From Algoriphagus chordae (GTDB lineage: Bacteria > Bacteroidota > Bacteroidia > Cytophagales > Cyclobacteriaceae): 64,000 bases of DNA. Position numbers and translations under genes: made by a program. The stretch lies in the NCBI RefSeq assembly GCF_003254055.1, contig NZ_QKZT01000013.1, forward strand, positions 1 through 64,000, written 5' to 3'. Shown here piece after piece: positions 36,465 through 44,941 of this stretch. The notes below the pieces were generated by a model, which saw nothing but the letters and a program-made list of their open reading frames with translations, ran no database searches and had not been told where the DNA came from. Within the stretch, counting starts at the first letter, position 1, and each line of letters opens with the position of its first letter.

Positions 36465-37538
36465 CTAGCCAAAAATCATTCCTCCAGAGGAGTCAGAAGA
36501 TGCTCCCGTGACTGAGGCTAGGCAATTATTTTCATTTCGAAGACGCAATACGCCCAAAAACCCAAAAACCAAAGCTTCTTTGAATTCTATTAATTCCGGA
36601 GTAGCCAGCGTATGAATCCATTTGTCGTCGAGTAAATTACCCAGTCGCTCTATAAAAAAGGAATTGTATGCTCCGCCTCCCGTAATCAATACGCTAGGCT
36701 GATTTGTAGTTTGGTATTGCTTAATCACTCTGCTGATCTGAAAAGCAAAATGCTCCACTAGAGTTCGCAAAATATCTCGTTCTGAAAGACCAGAATCGAG
36801 CAGCAGTGGGCTGAATGCCTCTTCCATATCTTCGCGACCAAGGGATTTGGAATCTGATTTAGTATAATAGCTCAGCGCATTCAACTTATTATATAAGGTC
36901 TGATTGAGTTTGCCTTCTTTTGCCCAAGCCCCATCTTTATCGTATTCAGCACCTAGCACATTTGCCTGAGCATTTAGCAACAGATTGAAAGGACAGGTAT
37001 CAAATGCAATGCGCTGTCCAGCCGATTCCATACTAATATTAGCAATGCCTCCGAGGTTGATGCAGAAATCGATTGTCGGAAAGAGCAATTTGTCTCCAAT
37101 AGGCACCAGGGGCGCTCCTTGGCCGCCTAGTTGCACATCCTTCATACGGAAATCATTGATTACTTTCTGCCCAGAAGCCTGATGTAATGCCCAGCCATTG
37201 CCTATCTGAAGACTAAGGCCTTTGGCTGGCTGGTGAAAAACGGTGTGTCCATGAGAGCAGACAGCCATAGGCTTGATTTGCTTCTCACTGCAATAATCCC
37301 TGACTTGCTCCCCCATCCATTTACCAAAACTCACATCCAAAAGCGCCAATTCTAATGCAGATAGTAAATGGCAATTCATGAGATTTTGTCCTAAATCCTT
37401 GGGAAATGGGATCGTAATCGCATCTAAAATCTCATAAGACCACTGATCTTGAAGCTCGTAGCCACAATAGGCGATGTCTAATCCATCTCCAGAGGTGCCT
37501 GACATCAATCCGATCATAGTGTAGTTTGGACTGCTCAT
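36465..37538 (-). CDS. anmK: anhydro-N-acetylmuramic acid kinase
   Basis: Phosphorylates and hydrolyses anhydro-MurNAc during cell-wall recycling to give MurNAc-6-phosphate. Motifs are the N-terminal GLMSGTSGDGLDIAYC phosphate-binding loop, CSHGHTVFHQP, the catalytic aspartate region KVINDFRMKDV, GGQGAPLVPIGD, NLGGIANIS and ITGGGAYN. Length 357 is normal. It is divergent from coaX. Confidence 0.95.
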   Translation of the reverse strand: MSSPNYTMIGLMSGTSGDGLDIAYCGYELQDQWSYEILDAITIPFPKDLGQNLMNCHLLSALELALLDVSFGKWMGEQVRDYCSEKQIKPMAVCSHGHTVFHQPAKGLSLQIGNGWALHQASGQKVINDFRMKDVQLGGQGAPLVPIGDKLLFPTIDFCINLGGIANISMESAGQRIAFDTCPFNLLLNAQANVLGAEYDKDGAWAKEGKLNQTLYNKLNALSYYTKSDSKSLGREDMEEAFSPLLLDSGLSERDILRTLVEHFAFQISRVIKQYQTTNQPSVLITGGGAYNSFFIERLGNLLDDKWIHTLATPELIEFKEALVFGFLGVLRLRNENNCLASVTGASSDSSGGMIFG

Positions 37539-37642
37539 GGGTTAAAGTATGTTAAGTAAAGGCTTTGCAAAAGATATTTTAACAAGGATAGAAGGTACTA
37601 CTTTTTTTGAATGGCTAGTTTGCAACCTATTAATTAAACTGG

Positions 37643-38359
37643 ATGACAAATCTGATTATAGATATCGGTAATACCAGAATCAAGTCGGCTCTTTTTGAAG
37701 GAAAAAAGCTACTTGAGGAGGAAGTATTTGATGAGCTCGAATATGCATTAAGCTATTGGAATTCAGTGTCCTTTGATCATTGTTTGGTAAGTTCTGTGAA
37801 ATGGAGCCAAGCTGAGTTAGGAGATATTTTATCCTTTCCATTTAACTATCTCAGTCCGACGACAAAATTACCTATTTATAATGCATACGGTACACCGGCC
37901 AGCTTGGGTTTGGATCGAGTGGCTGGAGCCATTGGAGCTTGGGCCATGCGCGGAAAAGGTCCAGTTCTCGCAATAGACTTGGGAACTTGTATTACTTTTG
38001 ATCTGATCGATGAGAGTGATACTTACTTAGGTGGAGCTATCAGCCCTGGTCTGGGAATGCGAGCTAAGGCCATGCATGAACAGACGGCTAGATTGCCTCT
38101 AGTAGATCTAACAGTGAAGCAAGCCGAACTGATTGGCAACAATACAATCACCTGTATGCAAATCGGAATTTGGCATGGAGTTGAGTTCGAATTGCGCGGG
38201 CAAATCGAAGCATACACTAAAAAATTTCCAGAAATCGAGGTCTTTCTTAGCGGAGGAGATGCCAAATCTTTTGATTCATTGGCAAAAGACCTCATATTTG
38301 TAGTCCCAAATTTGGTCCTTTACGGATTGAATTCTATTCTAAACCACAATGTTGAGTAA
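37643..38359 (+). CDS. coaX: type III pantothenate kinase
   Basis: First step of coenzyme A synthesis. This ASKHA-fold kinase of 238 residues shows the phosphate motif LIIDIGNTRIKSALFEG, LGLDRVAGAIGAW, and AIDLGTCITFDLID with the catalytic aspartate. Its end overlaps the outer membrane protein gene by 11 bases, so it starts an operon that runs through the lptC region. Confidence 0.95.
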   Translation: MTNLIIDIGNTRIKSALFEGKKLLEEEVFDELEYALSYWNSVSFDHCLVSSVKWSQAELGDILSFPFNYLSPTTKLPIYNAYGTPASLGLDRVAGAIGAWAMRGKGPVLAIDLGTCITFDLIDESDTYLGGAISPGLGMRAKAMHEQTARLPLVDLTVKQAELIGNNTITCMQIGIWHGVEFELRGQIEAYTKKFPEIEVFLSGGDAKSFDSLAKDLIFVVPNLVLYGLNSILNHNVE

Positions 38360-39632
38360 AATCAAATTGCAATTACTGGGTGTACTATGCACCCTTTTCT
38401 TATTTACAGAAGCCCAGGCTCAGTCCTCTGCTTCTACTTACAGTGCTCTCGGTATCGGAGAATTTAATTATTCTGGGCTTACCAATAATCAAGCAATGGG
38501 GGGGCAAGGCATTAGCTTCGGTTCTGCATGGAACCCTAATGTGGTTAATCCAGCGCTATCTACTAAAAACTCTATCTTTAGTTTTGAAGCGGCGCTGAAT
38601 TATAAAATGATTGGTGTGGACAATGGCAGGGAGACCGCAGATGTTGATGGTGGCGGATTGTCCTATATCGCATTTTCACTACCAGTAAAAGTAAACAAAG
38701 CGACACTTGGCATGGGTTTGAGTCAAATTACAAGTGTGAATTATAGCTTGCTTATTGAGAGTACCGTAGAAAATACAGATTTACAGGCAGTGAATGCTAT
38801 CGAAGGTGATGGAGGTATTTCAGAAGCTTATTTAAGCTACGGGATGGTTATAGCTAAGAACCTGAGTCTTGGTATTCATGGATCTTATTTATTTGGTTCA
38901 ACTATTCGTTCAGATCAGTTGGCACTTTTTGATGATGAAGGTAATCAAGTTGGTATTACCACCGAGTATTATGAAAGATTAGCAGTAAGTGATGTGGGTA
39001 TCAAGGCGGGTGCCTATTACTTTATGCCTGTTGGTACCAAAGGTAAAATACATTTAGGAGCCATTTATCAGCATTTAGGGAATGTTAATGGAAAAGCTTT
39101 TGCGAAGCTGTCATCTTTTGGCCAAGCTAGCGACCCGGATTCAGATGGTGACTTGATTGCTAATAATGAGCCTGGTAGTATTTACATCCCCGATCGCTAT
39201 GGATTTGGGATTTCTTATGAAAAAAACAACAAGTATGTCATAGGTCTAGAAGGCCAATATCAAGACTTTAGAGAGTATAGGTCGTTATTGGATGATCCTT
39301 TACGATTGCATCAGGCTATTAAGGTAGGCTTGGGATTCCAGATTGTCCCCGACTACACTGCTATTGACAACCCATTGAAGAGAGGTACTTATCGCTTCGG
39401 ATTGGAATACCAGCAGACACCATACTACTTGAACGCAACCAATATTAATGATCTTGGCATAACCTTTGGAGCTTCACTTCCTGTAAATCAACTTTCGCTA
39501 GTAAACTTCGCAGTGAAGGCAGGACAGAGAGGAACTACCGATAATGGACTTATACGTGAGAGTTATGTTAACTTTACCCTGGGCCTATCTCTGAATGACA
39601 ACAGTTGGTTCTACAAACGAGTATTTGAATAA
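38349..39632 (+). CDS. outer membrane beta-barrel protein of the coaX-lptC operon
   Basis: A 427-residue protein with a signal peptide (ending TEAQAQ) and a barrel-like pattern of alternating strands. It opens with STYSALGIGEFNYSG and NQAMGGQGISFG, a start common to Bacteroidota outer membrane proteins of the FadL/PorV-like fold, and ends NDNSWFYKRVFE. The ligand is unknown. Its position between coaX and a TPR gene upstream of lptC suggests an envelope role. Confidence 0.75.
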   Translation: MLSKIKLQLLGVLCTLFLFTEAQAQSSASTYSALGIGEFNYSGLTNNQAMGGQGISFGSAWNPNVVNPALSTKNSIFSFEAALNYKMIGVDNGRETADVDGGGLSYIAFSLPVKVNKATLGMGLSQITSVNYSLLIESTVENTDLQAVNAIEGDGGISEAYLSYGMVIAKNLSLGIHGSYLFGSTIRSDQLALFDDEGNQVGITTEYYERLAVSDVGIKAGAYYFMPVGTKGKIHLGAIYQHLGNVNGKAFAKLSSFGQASDPDSDGDLIANNEPGSIYIPDRYGFGISYEKNNKYVIGLEGQYQDFREYRSLLDDPLRLHQAIKVGLGFQIVPDYTAIDNPLKRGTYRFGLEYQQTPYYLNATNINDLGITFGASLPVNQLSLVNFAVKAGQRGTTDNGLIRESYVNFTLGLSLNDNSWFYKRVFE

Positions 39633-39728
39633 TAATTAACCAAACCATACGATCAAAATGGTTAAACCCAAGTCTCATATAACTTGGATTTAGACATGAA
39701 GATTAAATTGTGCCAAATTAAACCATTT

Positions 39729-41033
39729 ATGAAAATGAAAATTAAATCTACAATCTTAGGACTAGCTGCCCTGCTTCTTGCTGGAATGGTCCAAGCTCAA
39801 GAATTTAAATTCCCTACTGATGCAGCTCTAGAAAATAAAGCAAGGGAGCTAAATGCCGCCTATACAGATTACATGGATTCTGAGCAGTATATCGAGGCTA
39901 TTAATCCACTTTATTGGCTACTTGTCAATGTGCCTGATTTGAATGAATCTCTATACCAGAATGGTGTAATCATTTATGACGCTGCTTCAAAAGCTACTAC
40001 TGATGAGGCACAGAAAAGAGTTTACCAAGATTCTGTGATTGCACTTTATAATAAAAGAGGTGAGATCTATGATAATGAGAAAAATTGGATAGAAAATAAA
40101 GCATACTACGGCTATCAGTATTACAAAGGTGATAAAGACAAACTAGCAGGACCTATTGCTGATTTTGAAAGAGCAATGGAATTGAATGGTACTATTAATT
40201 ACCAATTGACAGCTGCATATTTTGACCTTGTCTATAGAAATTATGCTTATCACCAAGCTTATACTGGCGAGGAAATCTTGGCTATTCATGACAAAATCAA
40301 TAAAATGCTTGATGAAGCGGCAGCAGAAGGTGAAGATGTATCAAGTCAAAAAGGTACGCTTGAGCAATTGCTGGTTGCAATGGAGCTAATCGATTGTGAT
40401 TTTATCGAAAACACTATGGGACCAAAATTGGCTGCAGATCCTAACAACGAGGTTCTAGCTGATCAGATCTTCAAATACTCTGTTCAATACAAGTGTTTTT
40501 CTTCCAATGCATTTTTGCAAGCACTGGAGATAAAGGATGCAAAAGAGCCATCGTTCTCTACAAAGCAAGTAATTGCAATGAGGTATATGCAAGAAGATAA
40601 GACAGAACAAGCTGAAGAAATGTGGAGCCAAGCATTGACACTTGCCGAAAACGATGCACAAAAAGCAGATGCTCAGATGGAGCTTTCTAAGATCTATGCA
40701 AAGCAAGGAAAGAAATCAGCTGCTAGAACTGCTGCTAAGCAAGCTGCTAGCCTAGATCCTTCTAGAACTTCAGATATCTACTCTATGATTGCAGGTATGT
40801 ACATGAACTCTTTCAATGATTGTAAAGGTGGACAAAGTGTGATCAAGGATAGAGCTGTTTTCATAGCAGCATATAATGCTTACCAGAAAGCAGGAGATTC
40901 TGCTGGTATGGCGAATGCAAGAGCTCAATTCCCTTCCAAGGAAGAAGTCTTTACTGAAGGCAAGCAAGTAGGTGAGACACTTAGCACTGGCTGCTGGATC
41001 GGTGAAACGGTAACTTTGGCAACAAGAGATTAA
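39729..41033 (+). CDS. secreted tetratricopeptide-repeat protein
   Basis: I chose the ATG at 39729, which gives a normal signal peptide (IKSTILGLAALLLAGMVQAQ); the frame starts at 39684. The 434-residue protein is helical with TPR-like units, e.g. KADAQMELSKIYAKQGKKSA, and ends with a cysteine-containing tail TGCWIGETVTLATRD. It probably sits in the periplasm as a scaffold. Its 3' 590 bases are duplicated at 44268-44857. A UUCG-loop terminator follows, then lptC. Confidence 0.85.
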   Translation: MKMKIKSTILGLAALLLAGMVQAQEFKFPTDAALENKARELNAAYTDYMDSEQYIEAINPLYWLLVNVPDLNESLYQNGVIIYDAASKATTDEAQKRVYQDSVIALYNKRGEIYDNEKNWIENKAYYGYQYYKGDKDKLAGPIADFERAMELNGTINYQLTAAYFDLVYRNYAYHQAYTGEEILAIHDKINKMLDEAAAEGEDVSSQKGTLEQLLVAMELIDCDFIENTMGPKLAADPNNEVLADQIFKYSVQYKCFSSNAFLQALEIKDAKEPSFSTKQVIAMRYMQEDKTEQAEEMWSQALTLAENDAQKADAQMELSKIYAKQGKKSAARTAAKQAASLDPSRTSDIYSMIAGMYMNSFNDCKGGQSVIKDRAVFIAAYNAYQKAGDSAGMANARAQFPSKEEVFTEGKQVGETLSTGCWIGETVTLATRD

Positions 41034-41632
41034 TCATCTTTAAGATAAAAGAGGCAGTCTTCGGGCTGCCTTTTTTCATTTATAGACTGAAGTAATTTTC
41101 AAGTATCTTTGAGCCGTGAAGACTAGCATAATTTCATTTCTATTCTTGGGTATACTTTCTTTTAACAGTTCCTGTAGGGAAGATGTGGATACATCGTTGC
41201 TGGAAATGTATGAAGGCCCCACGAATATGAGTACCAATTTTCACCTGATACAGAGTGATTCTGCTATAGTCCGTTCAGAAATCAAAGCACCCAAGCAGTT
41301 GGAATTCGCCAATGGAAACATTGAGTTTCCTGAGGGAATAGAAATTCAGATTTTTGAAAAGGATGGCAAGCTGAGTACCACACTGAAAGCGGATAAAGGG
41401 TACTTATTGAAACAAGAAAACACCTATAAAGGCATAGGTAATGTTCAAGTTCATAATTTGATTAAAGACCAGAAACTACAGTCAGAGGAGCTGTTTTGGG
41501 AGCCTAATAAGAAAAAAATATACACTGAGAAATTTGTGAGAGTACAAAATGGGGGCACATTTTCTTATGGGTCCGGATTCGAGGCAGATGAAACTTTTAC
41601 TAATTATACCCTTAAAAATCCAAGAGATGGTC
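40443..41632 (+). repeat. direct duplication, copy A
   Basis: This stretch covers the last 590 bases of the TPR gene, the terminator and most of an lptC gene. It recurs with high identity at 44262-45458, about 3.82 kb downstream, in the same order and strand. Copy A joins the conserved upstream genes (coaX, outer membrane protein, full TPR gene). Confidence 0.85.
41052..41076 (+). terminator. terminator with UUCG tetraloop (copy A)
   Basis: AGGCAG pairs with CTGCCT, the stem being closed by a C-UUCG-G tetraloop (41059-41064) and followed by T6. It separates the TPR gene from lptC, so lptC depends on read-through or its own promoter. Confidence 0.9.
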
Positions 41633-41661
41633 AAATTGAGATTAAAGATAATGGGATTTAA
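41116..41661 (+). CDS. lptC: LptC-family lipoprotein, copy A
   Basis: LptC links the inner-membrane LptBFG pump to the periplasmic bridge that carries LPS outward. The gene starts with GTG; the signal peptide ends at FNSSC, so it is a lipoprotein. The body is a beta-jellyroll (APKQLEFANGNIEFPEGIEI, GYLLKQENTYKGIGNVQV, LQSEELFWEPNKKKIYTEKF). The 181 residues match Bacteroidota LptC. A second complete copy lies at 44942. Copy A has a different tail (RDGQIEIKDNGI). Confidence 0.85.
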   Translation: MKTSIISFLFLGILSFNSSCREDVDTSLLEMYEGPTNMSTNFHLIQSDSAIVRSEIKAPKQLEFANGNIEFPEGIEIQIFEKDGKLSTTLKADKGYLLKQENTYKGIGNVQVHNLIKDQKLQSEELFWEPNKKKIYTEKFVRVQNGGTFSYGSGFEADETFTNYTLKNPRDGQIEIKDNGI

Positions 41662-41878
41662 GAGACAGAGCTCAGTTGACTTTCCATCTAAAAAAATTAA
41701 AAAGGGGATCTTGTTTATAAAAATTAGTTATTAGAAGTCAGATTTTCAATTGGATAGAACATTTTTAAATTTTCTAAAAAAATAAGAAAGTCTTTCATTT
41801 AAAGATTTTAGTTTTTAAATTGACCGTACAAAGCAGTTCAACTGCAAATTTTTAACATTTAACCTAAACAATTTAATC

Positions 41879-42108
41879 ATGAAAAAAGCAGCAAAATTCA
41901 ATTTGTTCTCTCCTTTGCATTAGCATTGGGTTTTGGGATCTTTTTAGGCCTTTCTCCGCAGAATGCCCATGCAGAAGAGGAATTACCAACACCAAGTTGT
42001 CTTCATAATGTCAGTGGTACTGAAGGGGCTACTAACTTTTGCGTTGTAGATACTTGTAAAGTATTGACAGGAGTAGGTAGTTTGTTTGGACTATGCGGAG
42101 GAGTTTAA
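41879..42108 (+). pseudogene. secreted four-cysteine peptide, frameshifted after the start
   Basis: The ATG at 41879 is followed by six A residues and runs into a stop (TAG, 41921) after 14 codons. One extra A would join it to the frame that reads KSSKIQFVLSFALALGFGIF and then a mature part EEELPTPSCLHN...CGGV. That product matches the intact peptide at 42418 in leader, four cysteines and C-terminal CGGV. It is therefore a slippage-sensitive, possibly switched-off or mis-sequenced gene; a shortened product could start at the TTG at 41926. Function unknown; related in size and context to NVEALA-type peptides. Confidence 0.7.
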
Positions 42109-42417
42109 ATTCTAGTAATTCCTGATCGATTTAAACTATAATTTAATGCTCTCACTTTATTTTGAATCCATGCTGGATTTTAAGTGAGAGTATACTTCTA
42201 ATTAAGAAATGCTTTTAACCTGAAATCTTAAAATTAAATCAATTTCAGTCAATAGCATATTAATTTAATCTATTGTTTTTCTACAACTTTTTTTATGTTT
42301 TAAAATTCAAGACCAGTTTTTATTGGTATAGTATAATCTAGGAAAATAATAAAGCATAATATACTGTTGAAAAAATCTAAATAAATTATAAATACTCATA
42401 TTTAAAATAGTTTAAAC
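42109..42417 (+). other. 309-base AT-rich gap with a hairpin
   Basis: There is no ORF of note. At 42149-42157 CTCTCACTT pairs with AAGTGAGAG at 42182-42190, and inside it AATCC pairs with GGATT, giving a long imperfect hairpin about 40 bases after the first peptide gene. It may terminate that transcript, though the T-run is poor. The rest is AT-rich sequence, presumably with the promoter of the next peptide gene. Confidence 0.5.
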
Positions 42418-42648
42418 ATGAAAAATAGCAAAAAAATTCAAATGATCTTTTCTCTTGCAATTGCTATGGGATTTGGTATCCTTTTAGGATTTACTCCTTT
42501 ATCTGCTCAAGCTGAAGAAGAAAATCCAGCCTTAACTTGTGCCCACAATAGAATAGGTACAGATGGCCTAACAAATTTCTGTTCTGGAACTGTATGCGGG
42601 TTGAAAAGTGGCAATGGAAGCTTTCTAGGTCCATGCGGCGGAGTATGA
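42418..42648 (+). CDS. small secreted four-cysteine peptide
   Basis: A 76-residue precursor. The Sec-type leader ends SAQA, predicted to leave a mature acidic peptide of about 45 residues starting EEENPALTC. Four cysteines (TCAHN, NFCSGTVCG, PCGGV) could form two disulfides. It resembles the small secreted peptides (NVEALA and similar) that sit next to 6-bladed propeller lipoproteins in Bacteroidota, but lacks the NVEALA motif itself. Role unknown; a signalling or bacteriocin-like peptide is conceivable. A frameshifted paralogue lies upstream. Confidence 0.7.
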   Translation: MKNSKKIQMIFSLAIAMGFGILLGFTPLSAQAEEENPALTCAHNRIGTDGLTNFCSGTVCGLKSGNGSFLGPCGGV

Positions 42649-42741
42649 TTCTAATCAAATCATAATTCAATCAATCATTTTGTCTATTAAAATTATTATT
42701 CCTGGCATTTAAAATCTAAAAATGTCGGGCATATCATTTAT

Positions 42742-43866
42742 ATGAAAAATTTCATAAAATATACCATACTGTATAGCTTAAATATTATTTTTATTTTTGC
42801 TTGCTCACAAAAAGATAACGTTGAATCTACATTAACAACTATTGAAAAAAGTGACTTTCCACAAACAATCAAATTGGAAAACCCAGATAAAATTCTAGAT
42901 GATGATGCATTTCACCATTTTAAAATTTTTGTAATTGACACAGTATTGCTTACAACTTCTCTGGTTGGTGATTATCATTACAATGCATTCCAAATAAATA
43001 CTTTAGACTTTTTAGGATCTTTTGGAGTGCGGGGTGAGGCACCTGAAGAATGGACTATGCCAGTAACAATGTCGGGACAATATGAAACTTCAAAGGATGG
43101 TCTCAACTTGTGGTTTTATGATTATTTAAAAGGCCACTTTTCCAAAATAAATTTGACTAAAACTCTAAATTCTAATAGTTTAAATCCAATAATAGATGAA
43201 ACAGTTTCATTGGACACTAAAAAATTCCCTTTTACAAACTTATTCTACGTTTCGGAAGAAAAGATCATTGGAGATTCTTGGATAAGTGAAAGTGATAGAA
43301 GACGCATTAAATCTTTTAATCCTAAAACAGAGGAAGTAAAGAAATCCGAGTTATTTCCTACAATGAAAAATACCAATAAATTGCCTGCAGAAGTCTTAAA
43401 TAGTTTTTATACAAGCTCCTTTAGAAAACATCCGACAAAGCCCCTCTTCGTTCAAGCAATGTTTGTATTCAATAGAATTGATATTTTTAATGAGAATTTA
43501 CAAGTGGTAAAAACAATAGTAGGTGGTGATAATGGGCTAGATGATTATTATGATGGGGCAGAAGTAGATCTTAAGTCAGATTTCCTATTAGGGAAGATAC
43601 AAGGGTATGATGGAGTAACAACTACTAGCGATTACATTTTTGCTTTAGAAATGAATGTGAAAACAAAAGATCAAATTAAACCGAAGGACTCTTATGTGCG
43701 GGTTTATGATTGGAGTGGAAAACCTTTATGTTTATTACAATTTGAACATCCAATAGTAGGACTAGCGGTAGATGAAAAAAGAGGTATGTTTTATATAACA
43801 GATTATGAAAACGAATCAGTATTAAGATATAACATTAAAAACTTAATGGACGAATGGAATAATTAA
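42742..43866 (+). CDS. 6-bladed beta-propeller lipoprotein (TolB-like family of Bacteroidota)
   Basis: The 374-residue protein has a signal peptide ending at IFAC (C21) and a lipoprotein start. Blades are suggested by DFLGSFGVRGEAPEEW, LWFYDYLKGHFSKI, SYVRVYDWSGKPL and FYITDYENESVLRYN. This pattern matches the 6-bladed propeller family that accompanies NVEALA-type peptides. It lies 93 bases after the four-cysteine peptide gene and just before a broken DUF1573 gene. It may bind or process the peptide at the envelope, but no direct evidence exists. Confidence 0.75.
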   Translation: MKNFIKYTILYSLNIIFIFACSQKDNVESTLTTIEKSDFPQTIKLENPDKILDDDAFHHFKIFVIDTVLLTTSLVGDYHYNAFQINTLDFLGSFGVRGEAPEEWTMPVTMSGQYETSKDGLNLWFYDYLKGHFSKINLTKTLNSNSLNPIIDETVSLDTKKFPFTNLFYVSEEKIIGDSWISESDRRRIKSFNPKTEEVKKSELFPTMKNTNKLPAEVLNSFYTSSFRKHPTKPLFVQAMFVFNRIDIFNENLQVVKTIVGGDNGLDDYYDGAEVDLKSDFLLGKIQGYDGVTTTSDYIFALEMNVKTKDQIKPKDSYVRVYDWSGKPLCLLQFEHPIVGLAVDEKRGMFYITDYENESVLRYNIKNLMDEWNN

Positions 43867-43867
43867 A

Positions 43868-44260
43868 GTACTTCTTAATTTTATTGGCAGTAGTGCTTGT
43901 TGCAACTGGTGCTACATATTTTGGTAAATCATTATACAACAAGATTTATGTACCTGAAATTAGCTTCGAAAACAATAAGCATGAATTGACACTTTATTTA
44001 CTCAAAAAGACGCTGAAATTTATTTCAAGTATAAAAATGTCGGGACAAAAGATTTGAAAATACTAAATATTCAGACTACCTGCGGGTGTACAATTCCAGA
44101 GTGGAACAGTAAACTATTAGCACCTGACGAAGCTGATAGTTTTAAAGTAAGCTATAATATTGAAAATAAGGGAAATTTCCTTAAAGAAATTATGGTTTAC
44201 TCCAATAGTAAAACAAGCCCAGATCACTTAATAATTTCAGGTTTTGTGCCCATTGAATAA
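43868..44260 (+). pseudogene. broken DUF1573 protein gene
   Basis: One frame encodes a membrane start (KYFLILLAVVLVATGATYFG) and VPEISFENNKHEL with no start codon, because a TAA precedes it. The reading then shifts to FTQKDAEIYFKYKNVGTKDL and continues to the family motif TTCGCTIPEW and a regular C-terminus. So at least one frameshift (near 43990-44005) and a lost start are present. DUF1573 proteins are small envelope proteins, often encoded next to such propeller and peptide genes. Confidence 0.75.
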
Positions 44261-44267
44261 AGGGTAT

Positions 44268-44857
44268 AATAATGAAGCGCTAGCTAACCAGATCTTTATT
44301 ATTCTGTACAGTACAAATGCTTTAATACTGATGCATTTCTACAAGCACTAGAGATAAAAGATGCAAAAGAGCCATCTTTCTCTACAAAACAAGTGATTGC
44401 AATGCGATACATGCAGGAAGAGAACACTGCCAAAGCTGAAGAAATGCGGAGCCAAGCATTGACTCTTGCTGAGAACAATACACAAAAAGCAGATGCTCAG
44501 ATGGAGCTTTCTAAGATCTATGCGAAGCAAGGAAAGAAATCAGCTGCTAGAACTGCTGCTAAGGAAGCTGCTAACCTAGATCCTTCTAGAACTTCAGATA
44601 TCTACTCTATGATTGCAGGTATGTACATGAACTCTTTCAATGATTGTAAAGGTGGACAAAGTGTGATCAAGGATAGAGCTATCTATATTGCAGCATACAA
44701 TGCCTACCAAAGAGCAGGAGATTCTGCTGGTATGGCTAAAGCAAGAGCTCAATTCCCTTCCAAAGAGGAAGTCTTTACTGAAGGCAAGCAAGTAGGTGAG
44801 ACACTAAATACAGGCTGCTGGATCGGTGAAACGGTAACTTTGGCAACAAGAGATTAA
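44268..44857 (+). pseudogene. 5'-truncated copy of the TPR protein gene
   Basis: It matches 40449-41033 of the full TPR gene, through the KADAQMELSKIYAKQGKKSA repeat to the same TGCWIGETVTLATRD end. The first two thirds, with signal peptide, are missing. A one-base deletion near 44300 (CAGATCTTTATTATTC against CAGATCTTCAAATACTC) breaks the frame. A 154-codon frame remains from a GTG at 44393, but without a signal peptide or upstream signals it is unlikely to work. Confidence 0.8.
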
Positions 44858-44876
44858 TCATCTTTAAGATAAAAAG

Positions 44877-44901
44877 AGGCAGTCTTCGGGCTGCCTTTTT
44901 T
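44877..44901 (+). terminator. terminator with UUCG tetraloop (copy B)
   Basis: Exact copy of the AGGCAG-stem, C-UUCG-G loop and T-run found at 41052-41076. Confidence 0.9.
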
Positions 44902-44941
44902 CATTTATAGACGTAAAACAATTTTCAAGTATCTTTGAACT

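Noticed and set aside
44393..44857. 154-codon TPR ORF as a working gene
   Set aside because: It is the 3' fragment of a duplicated gene, with no signal peptide, a GTG start inside the repeat and a frameshift just upstream.
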